A stretch of 64,000 nt of DNA, taken from Effrenium voratum (lineage: Eukaryota; Sar; Dinophyceae; Suessiales; Symbiodiniaceae). Location of the stretch: the NCBI GenBank assembly GCA_963377175.1, contig CAUJNA010000169.1, positions 1,290,616 to 1,354,615 on the forward strand, written 5' to 3'. A program made the position numbers and the translations under genes. Positions 49,601 to 58,600 of this stretch are shown piece by piece. Position 1 is the stretch's first letter, and every line of letters starts with the position of its first letter. The notes beneath the pieces are model-generated. The model was not told the origin of the DNA. It saw nothing but the letters and a program-made list of their open reading frames with translations, and did not search any database.

Positions 49601-52600
49601 TGATTTGTACTTGCTGTGTGTTCATTTGCCATGCAGTTGTCAGTCGAGTTTGTGAACAACCTGGTGGCGGTACTCAATGTCCTTGCATCCCAAGTTGCGA
49701 CAGCGCTGGACACTCTGAACTTTGCCCTGATGTCTGAACGAAGCCACCCGTCAGATGCTAGAGTGTCTGCCAGGGCACCACGGAACTCCAGGCACGGCCT
49801 GCGCCCTCGCATCATCACAGAGCGCCTTTCGTCTGACCGATCCCGCTCTCCTACTCGACTTCGAGCCCGCCCTCTGGACACTTCCTCAACCTGGTATATA
49901 CCGGCCTTATCCCCGCCCCGTGCGGCACATCGAGATGCCGCCGACAACAATTCTGGTCGTCGGCCTGAATCGATGTTGGATCACTTGCCATCACCACGGC
50001 CACTTGCCCCCTCAGCCCCACACGGCGGACGAGTCCGTGCGTCCCCATCCAGATGCCTCGTCGTTCAGACCGTCTCCTACGGTGGTTCATGGACCTCGTG
50101 AACTTCTACAAGAATTCACCATCGCACTTCGCAATGCACACCGTGAACCTTTCACGGCATGGACACAGGGTGAGCTGGATGAGATGGTGCGACGGAAGAA
50201 AGACAAGGATTCCAGGCCCACATACAAAACCATCGCTCGGTTCCTTCTGAAGCCCATTGAGGAAGTCAAGCAGGCATGGAAGGTCTATCAGCAACTTGAG
50301 GCCCGCGGGTAGGAACCCGGTCATCAAATGCAGCAGCGACCACGGGAGGACTAAATGGTCGGCCGAGGCGGTGTATTTGGCTAGTGTTGCAGGTTGCTTT
50401 CACTTGAGTGCCATTGTATCAGGGTAATTTTGCATGCTGTTGTGGGTGTTGCCGCTTACGTGAATTGCATTCATGACTGAGTTGCTCAAAACATGTCGGA
50501 ACAAGTCGTACAGACGTACATTACTTGGACCCATGGAGCGCAGCCGACGTGGTTACAGTTTCACGGACCTGGAGCCCTGCTGGACAGACCCATTCGGCAG
50601 ACTACGTCGCCTCCGCCCCCGCCAAGTTTCCCACTGCTTCTGCCACCCCCGCCTCCTCCACCACCACCACCACCGGTGATTCTACACCCGCAGTTTATGC
50701 CCTCAGTACGGAGCCCCTCGATCTCAGCTCCTCGTGGACAATCATGCCCTGCTACATCGAAATCGCAGCGCACACGCCGCTCGGTCCACAGCACTGACCA
50801 TTCCCGTGATGAAGAGCTACACAGTCCAGGGCGTTCATTCAAACGATCTCGGACAGCATCCGCTTCAGCACCGAGGCGATCTCGGCGGCCGTTTACCGTG
50901 TTTCCCTCCAAACGAGCTGGCCGTCAATCGCTGTCCCCATCGGCAAATTGCAAGCATTACTGTCATGCCTTCCTGCACAATGGGCGGAAATGTCTTTCCC
51001 CTTGTGTTCGTAGACGACCAGGACATTATCATTGCAGGTGTGCACGGCATCAATGGCGATGAAGCTTAGGGGCCGTATATTACAAACCTCGCTGCTGTGT
51101 CTCACCTTGAGTTTGAAAAGTTGCCTTGCATTCCGTCAGCTGAGCACGGTTGTCATGGCATGTGTGTTTTAACCGCTGATTTTCGCTTGCTTGAAGCGGC
51201 CGCGCGATAGCTTGTCTTGCCGCTATGAACCCTCACTATTTCGAGTACCAGATCGACAGAGGAGTGGAATGGATTAGAATCTACTCACCGGGCACGTGGC
51301 GACCCGTTCCTGATGATGCTCCAGTGCTCGCACCGACCTACGCTTCTACGTATCGGGAGTGGCGCAAGTCATATCGCTTCCAAGTGTACTGGTCCGAAGA
51401 CAGCACCGGAGGAACAACAACGGATCCCATTGTCACGCCTAGTTCGTATGTGTCCTACCACGTGTGGGAGTACCGAGACTGGCAAACACGAGGGTATCAA
51501 CGACTTGGAGCTCCTGTACCAGCCATTGGTCTCGCGATGCTCGTGAATGCAGACGACAATTCCTCGGCGGACTCATCGGTTCCGGATGGGGCATGGCGTG
51601 AACCGTCACCACCACCATTCTATGATCCTTGGAACGAGTCGGGGTGATACTGGAGCAACATGTCGGATAAATTGACACGGTAGTGCTTGCTTTGCATGCG
51701 ATTCCATGTTGGGTTGTCTTGCTTGTTGTTGTGTGTCCCGCCTTCAGCTGTTTGCCGCTCTCATTTGACCCTGAGCGGTTTGCCTGGTTGATATGTTCAA
51801 TTGTACAATGTATGGCGCAGCACGTTGGGTCCTACCTCGCTACTTTGACTACGACATCGTCAAGTGCCCCGCGAATACGAGAGTGGAATGGATTCGGATC
51901 TATGTTCCCGGTCCGTGGCATCCAGTCGCCGAGAACACCTTGGGACCAGCCCCGGATGACACAACCACCTATCGGGAATGGCGTAAGGTTTTCCACTTCG
52001 AGGTGTATTGGCCGAGGGATAGCACAGGCGGCACCAATACAGGTGCTGTTTCGCAGCCGGTGTCTTATGCATCCTTCTATACTTGGTATTATAGAGACTG
52101 GGTCACCAGGGGATACCAACGGCTGGGTCGCCCACATCCTAGCATTGCGCGGCCAGTTTTCGCTTCGGGCGCACCGGACCTCATGTACGCTGGTTTGACC
52201 TCTTCATCGGCATCCTCCAACTCGGATGGTGGCTGATGCTCGTTTTCGCAATCCTGGGGAGTCTGTTCAGTTCAATTAAATGCGGGAGATTGACTTCGAT
52301 TTCGGAGCCGTGCATTGCTGCAAAAGTGATTTCTTGCACTGCGGCAGTTGTGTTTCTTTCAGCAATTGTTGTCTGAAGCCGTACGCATATCAAGTTGTCT
52401 TTCCGGGTTTGCGGTGTCATGGCATGGCTAGAATGGTGTCCGGATCCTCAACAACCAAATGCCCAGTGGGTCAAGATCTTTCATCCGGGATCATGGACTC
52501 CACATGAAGAACATGATGCTCCACCTCCTCCGCACACGTATCGAGAGTGGAAGGAGTTCTATGATCACAGCCCGCACCAAGACGGTGGACAGCTCAATGT

Positions 52601-55600
52601 CACCAAGTGGTACAAAAGAGACTGGGCCACAGAGGGCTATCGGAGAGTCGCCGCCCCTCAAGCAGGTCATGACTTTGATTCTATGTCTTTTCCTGATCAA
52701 CACAGCGTGGCCACGCAATCCACACCATTGAGTATGTCACCGCAGTTGTTGGACGCGATCCTTAGATCCTCGGATGCGGCGGATTTCTCTACCGAAGAGC
52801 TCACTCGCCTCCAAGAAGGGATTTCTCAGCAGCTGACGACTCGTGCGCATCACGCTTCCCAACTTCATCAACCTGTACGTGCATCACGGGGAGTTGCACC
52901 ACCAGAGACGGTGGGGATCTCTGAACCATACCGGCCTGTTAACTCCTCCGACAGCTGCAAAGCCAAGGCGAAACCTATCTTCGAGCTAAATGAGGACTAG
53001 ATGCACGCGAGTGGGGTAGCGGACAAAATAAGGGTGGTTTTGACGCTTGCGTGACCTTGCTTGGTTGTTGCTTGTACATGGTTGTGCATCGTGCATGTTC
53101 CTTTATCAGCTGGATCGGAGCCCGCGATACGCTTTGCCTCTCACTTCGACATGACATCGAGGATTCGAAGCAGCGCCCATGGCTCGAATACTCGGTCTGG
53201 CAGGATCAGGAGTGGGTGCGGATCTACACTCCAGGACAGACTCAGCTATGGCAACCCGGTGAGACCGTACCTGATCTACCAGACAACTCTTTTCGGGAGT
53301 GGAAGCGGGAAACTGATCCCAGTGGTGGGTTTGGTGAACACGGTCAGGCCTGGACGATTCGCGACTGGCAGCATCAAGGATACCAACGCATTCTGTCTCG
53401 AAGGGAGTCCTTCACTACACATCATGCCCGAGATCCAGCACTTGGAAATGTGCGGAATTCCGATGCAATTCCAGTTGAGGAGACGTTCACCTATGCCACT
53501 CCGCTTTCTCATGGTGATCGCTCGACTGCTGCACAACTCACTTCAGACCTCTATGGCGACACTCGTAATGCTCAACGTGGTGACTTTTCGTTCCCGTCTT
53601 CTGAGCGGTTAAGGGCTGTTTCTCGTTCCCCTCGCCGCGGTGGAATTTTTGGTCAACGATAGGGACACGGAGTTGAGCATGTGATCTTCCTTCGGAAAAA
53701 GTGACTCCTCGCCCCTCATTGAGGGGCGTGTGTGTGCGGAGTGACAGAATGCCCTGTCACCACCATTTCGGTTTATCAGCAGGGGGACCAGGCGTCTTGC
53801 TGCTGACCTGGTCTAACAAAGCTAGGCAGCAAGACGGGATACCGGAGTTGGCCACTCCGGCGTACCTGCGACCGTTCCCACACCTGTTGTGCAATGTCCA
53901 TTTGGCCCGTTGTTTTCTCGCTGTGTGTGCTTCATGTTGAATCTCGTAACGGTTTCGACACTAAAGGGAAACCGAGTGCATTGCGAGCAGAGCCTACACC
54001 TACTCGAGACTCACCAGTTGTACTCGAGACTCATCAGTTGTACTCGAAAGATTAGCACTCTCCATTTGGAGTTCAAGTGTGTCTGTGTCGGTTTTGTTGA
54101 GGTGTGGTCCCCGTTTCACCATGTTCGAAAGGGAAACCAAAAGGAAACCCACAACCCACTTGACTTGACACGTCCCATGTAGTAGCATGGAATGTACCCC
54201 CTGAATGTCGTTAGCTAGCTGAGTGGCATCCTGGCATTTTCGGTTGGAATATCATGTCCCCCATGCGAATCAACATAGTTGTTCCACCATTTTGACCTTC
54301 CTGAAAAGAAACCAAGAACTCTGGAAATCCCACCAAGGGTGGGTGGGGGTGTTTGGCCCTCTTCGAGATTCCTGGCAGCGCTCCCGCATTAGAAAGCCTT
54401 CCAGCTTAGTTCCCTTTCCCCCCTGTACCACCAAAAACCCCAAAAAGGTTGGCCTTTTTTGGGGGGGCCAAGACACCTCAAAACCCCCAAAAAAAAAAAC
54501 AATCCTAGTGTCCCCCTTCCCCTGCAATTGAACTTCGGCCCCGAGAAAAGCCCGAGAAAATTTTGTCCCCCGGCTCGCCCCGAAGTTCCATCGATCCCAT
54601 CGACGGCGACGCGAGTCTCGGCTCGAGGGCCTGGAGCTTACGGCCAGCCACTGCCACGTGTGGCTCCGCGCCGCCGGCATCGGCGCCACGGTGCCGCAGC
54701 CGGGCTCCCTCTGCCGCTCGTGGCACGAGGGTTTTTTGGCTTTCACGGCGGTGTTTTTTTGACACGGCGCTCGAAAAAGACGCGCAAAGGTCAAATTGGA
54801 GACGCCCCGGTTTTTTTTTTTTGGGCCCAGATTTGGGCCAAGTGTTGAGAGATGTTGAGAGTGAGTCCAGTTGGTGTTAACCAAAGAAATGAAAGGCCGA
54901 CAGGACCCCTTTTGAGGGATTCCCATTCGAACACGCTTGATTTTGGTCCACCCCTAGGGGATCTCTGTTGACTTTAATCGAAGTGATTGTGTGTCTTATC
55001 AACACATGTATGGTTAGTAACCAGTTATGAACCTACATTGGCGTTTGGACTCTAAAATATTTGCGCAGTTTACAGGCAGCATGTTCAACATCCTGAAAGA
55101 GGGAACATGTTGAGAGGGGCAGGTTCAACTCGGATATTCATGGTGGGTGGCGATGCAGCGTAGCACCTGAAGGATTCCTGGCCCCCCTTTAGTCTTTGGG
55201 TCGACTCACCGCCTTCCTGTTACGCGGATCACTGTGCTGGGAAAAGCTTGAGCTATGCCATAGTCCTTAAAATTATCATGGATTGTTGCATCGAAATTGC
55301 CCGGAAGAAGGATCCCTAGAAGGCAGGGCGAGAAGTACCGCTGGAATCTTCGGGGCTTCAACTGCTCAGGTTTGCCAACATTTTAGCCGCGACATGTTCG
55401 TCGATTTTCGGGTTTTGTTTCATTGCTGCCCATTTGGGGGAAACAGTCCCTTGAACACTGGCACATGCTCAGGTTTGACCGGTTGGTACGGGACGCAGCA
55501 TTGGCTTCAATTGTTGGTTTAGGCCTAGGTCTTACACACAACCTGGATCTCCAGGTTGTTCAGTTGAACTGTGGTTTATATTGGGCGGAAAACACCCTAT

Positions 55601-58600
55601 TCCACAATTTGGGCTGTACGTCGAACCACGTTTTCCCCAAAATTAGGGGGTGTGGTTCTTCCGCCACACCCAAGAGAAAAAGGCGGCACAAGAAGGGCGG
55701 TCCCTTTAAAGCTGAACCGGCCATATCTTGGTCACCGGTTCCGACGCTTGGGATTGGTGATTGTCATTCCGAGGCATGCACTTCGGAAGCCCGAACCCCT
55801 TTCGGGAGGCGCACGGAAGCGGCGGATCTGGGAGCTCGGGGTGGTCTGGTTTTGTATTGTTGAGGGGTACTTGGGTTTGGGGAAGCCAAGAGAACAATTA
55901 ACCACCCAAGAATTGTGAGATATTTTTTTGCCAGTCGCCAACCCGGGAAAGGAGACAGAAGTTGAGAGTCTGTCTCTTGGGTACCTTTTCAGGTTTGTTG
56001 AGGGAGGCCAAAAAGGGACGCCGAGGCCGTTTCGGGATCCCGATCCTTGTGGCATACGCATGGGGTCAGGAATTAAGCCATTCTCATAACCGGTTTTCGG
56101 GTAGAAGGGCGGTAGGGACGGTCCAAACCATATTCAGGTTCGGATTTCTGCCGTTTTGAATCGTTCCGAGTTTCAAGCCACTTGGCATTGTGTCATGGGA
56201 ACTTCCGACTTGATTGTGACCGTACTAATCAGGGTCCCCCGCATAAAGTAGGTAAATGATCTACAGGGCATTCCTGTGGCGTGAATTGATCGCGCATTCT
56301 GGGGGTGTTGTGAGGGAAAAAAACAAGGAAGCAAGCTATTTGCAGGGCCCCTGTGGCACAAACCCTGCAGGAATACCCTTTGGCCCCTAATTTTCACAGA
56401 CACACCACACACCTCCACTATACACACACTTCTCCACTGTACCCATAAACCCAAGTGCAGCTGTCAGCCATCCTTCGGCGCCCTCCCCAAAACAAGCAAA
56501 ACGCCGCCTGTGCGAATCAATGGCTCAAGCCGGTTTTTTTCCGCACGGCCGCCGCAGTTCGGCGGATCCCGCGATTTTTTCGGCGATCCGTTTCCCACGG
56601 CATATGCCCTTGGTGCTGGAGGTGACTTGCGGGCGACACTTCTTTGTGGAGCGGCCCAACTGCTATGCCACCCGTTGCAGAGTCGGCTCACCACCCGCCC
56701 CCTCGTTTTCGGTCGGTCCTACGTCGAATGTCGTCTTTTCTTCAGAAGCCGAAGCCGAAGTGATCGAAAAGCAAGGAGCGCAGCGACTGCGACTCAACAC
56801 TCCAAAAGTCCGCAGAGGGTTCACCAAGCAAAAGTTTTCGGAATTCGCATGGCACCACAGCGAGGGCGCACTGACACCAACTTCGTCCAAGCACTTTGCG
56901 CGAGCCTGCGCAGCCGAAGTGCATTTCAAGATTTTGCAAGTCACGATTGTGCGTAAATACCATAAAAATGCACAGACCAAATCAGGCGCCCCAACCTAAC
57001 CTACTCTTCCCGTAAGAACTCCCTAAGTGTAGACACACGGCAAAGAAAGGTTAACCCACCAGTTTGGGGGTCCCCCGACTTTGACACCTCTAGGCGGATG
57101 CGTTCCCTCCAGTGGACGGCGGCCTGCACCGCGCGTGTCGGGGAGAGCTCAGCGACGCGGAGACGCAGAACTTCATCTTTCATGTCAGCAGCGACTTGGG
57201 GTAGGTTCATTCCGAGCACCTGGGTCATTCCCCACATCCATAAAATGGCGCAACGGTTTTCCGTGTGGTGTCGCTGTAAAGCCACAATGAATGGGCACCC
57301 TAGAAAGTCACACCCATATTCCCACCTCCAGCGGGTTGTGAGCCCTCTGTTCAAGCTCTTTTTTGGGGAAGGACGTACTGCATGCATGGGTTCAAGACTT
57401 GTCGACATTTCGAAGGCATTTGTGAAGCGATTGGCCAGTCGTCACATGTTGACTGGTTCAATCATCACATTAGCAATCCCATCATCAAGCTCGCATTGTG
57501 TGCCATCAGGGTTCAGCCTCACATTGCTTCAACCAAAAAAGGTGCGTTTTGATCCCCATGGCCGCCTCGGGTCTTGTAATGTTGTTCTCAAAATAGGGAT
57601 ACCCCATGGTCGGTTTCCTTCAGGTGTCCCTGTACTTACCAACCACAAGGGTTCACCATTTTTGTGTCAATGGTGGGTGTCTCTTTTGTTGAATTATTTT
57701 TTATACGGGGCCTGCAAGAAACCAAACCCTTTTTCGGTGGTCCTTGCTTGAAATCCCGCCCATATCAATATCTTGATTGATAGTTGGTCGGATGCTTAAA
57801 CCTAGAATGTGTTGAGAAGTCGTGTGTTTCCCACTAGCCAGACCTAGAGCGTGTTGAGAAGCTGTGTGTGTTTCCCAGTCGCCAACATGCTTAAAACACG
57901 CTTGCAGTGGTGGGGCAACTGTCGCCAAGGGAGGAGCTACTCCTTGATCGTACCTAAATTTGGTTTGCAGCACCCCACAACGCCATTCAAATTATTAATA
58001 AGGGCCTATAGTACAAAGACTCCCCATGTTCTGGTTGGGGGAGCTCTTCTTGATACAGGGGTCCTTCTTGCCGATTTCCCTCCCTTCCAAAAGAGGGGAG
58101 TCCCCAAAATCAACCAGTCGGGTTTGCAAGATGTCCCTTAATCGCCGATCTAGGGAGCATATAGTCGAACCCCCTCAAGGGGTGCTTTGTTTGCAAAAAG
58201 GGGTTAGTATCCAAGACAGACTCCATCCAGAGGGGTGCAAGCGCATTCCTTCTGCCTGTGTCTTGTTCAAGTCTGAACTCTTGTTGGACGGGGGGTTCCC
58301 AAATTGGTGAACCCTGCTGGTCGATGTTTGGTATTTGTTAGTCCTCAATTTTAGGATGCTAGATGTTTGCAGGGCCCATTTTACAGGTCATCTCCTGATA
58401 TGTACCACCAAAGTTGCTTGGGTGCTTCTGAAGCGCAGCTGAAAATACCCCGCTCGAAGATAGGTTGGATCCTTGTGTGCTGAACAAGTCGATTATGATA
58501 AGTGCAAACCGATTCGATTTGGCGGAACACTCAAGTAGAGGCTAGGAATGCTGTTTGAACTGCAAAGGAGTAGCGATGAGTATAGTTTGCACAAATGACT

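Larger units (their letters stand above)
42092..54082 (+). mobile_element. 12-kb Penelope-like retroelement with terminal direct repeats
   Basis: Bounded by two 355-bp direct repeats that I read as identical, all ORFs on the plus strand. Order: repeat, gag-like ORF, GIY-YIG endonuclease fused in frame to a reverse transcriptase (split by one TAG), unknown 435-residue ORF, several small SR/Pro-rich ORFs, four related small ORFs, hairpin, repeat. The reverse transcriptase motifs ([22 protein letters not shown]) and a GIY-YIG nuclease are the mark of Penelope-like elements; an N-terminal nuclease is known from the Naiad/Chlamys clades. It sits in a (GT)n stretch within intron 28, so target-site duplication cannot be read. 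It is far longer and carries more ORFs than ordinary members; giant Penelope-type elements with cargo (Terminons) are known from rotifers. Confidence 0.8.

Noticed and set aside
56560..56680. RHMPLV reading that resembles RHMPF of exon 7
   Set aside because: No Cys in the right place, and exon 29 already joins exon 30 in phase, leaving no room for another segment.
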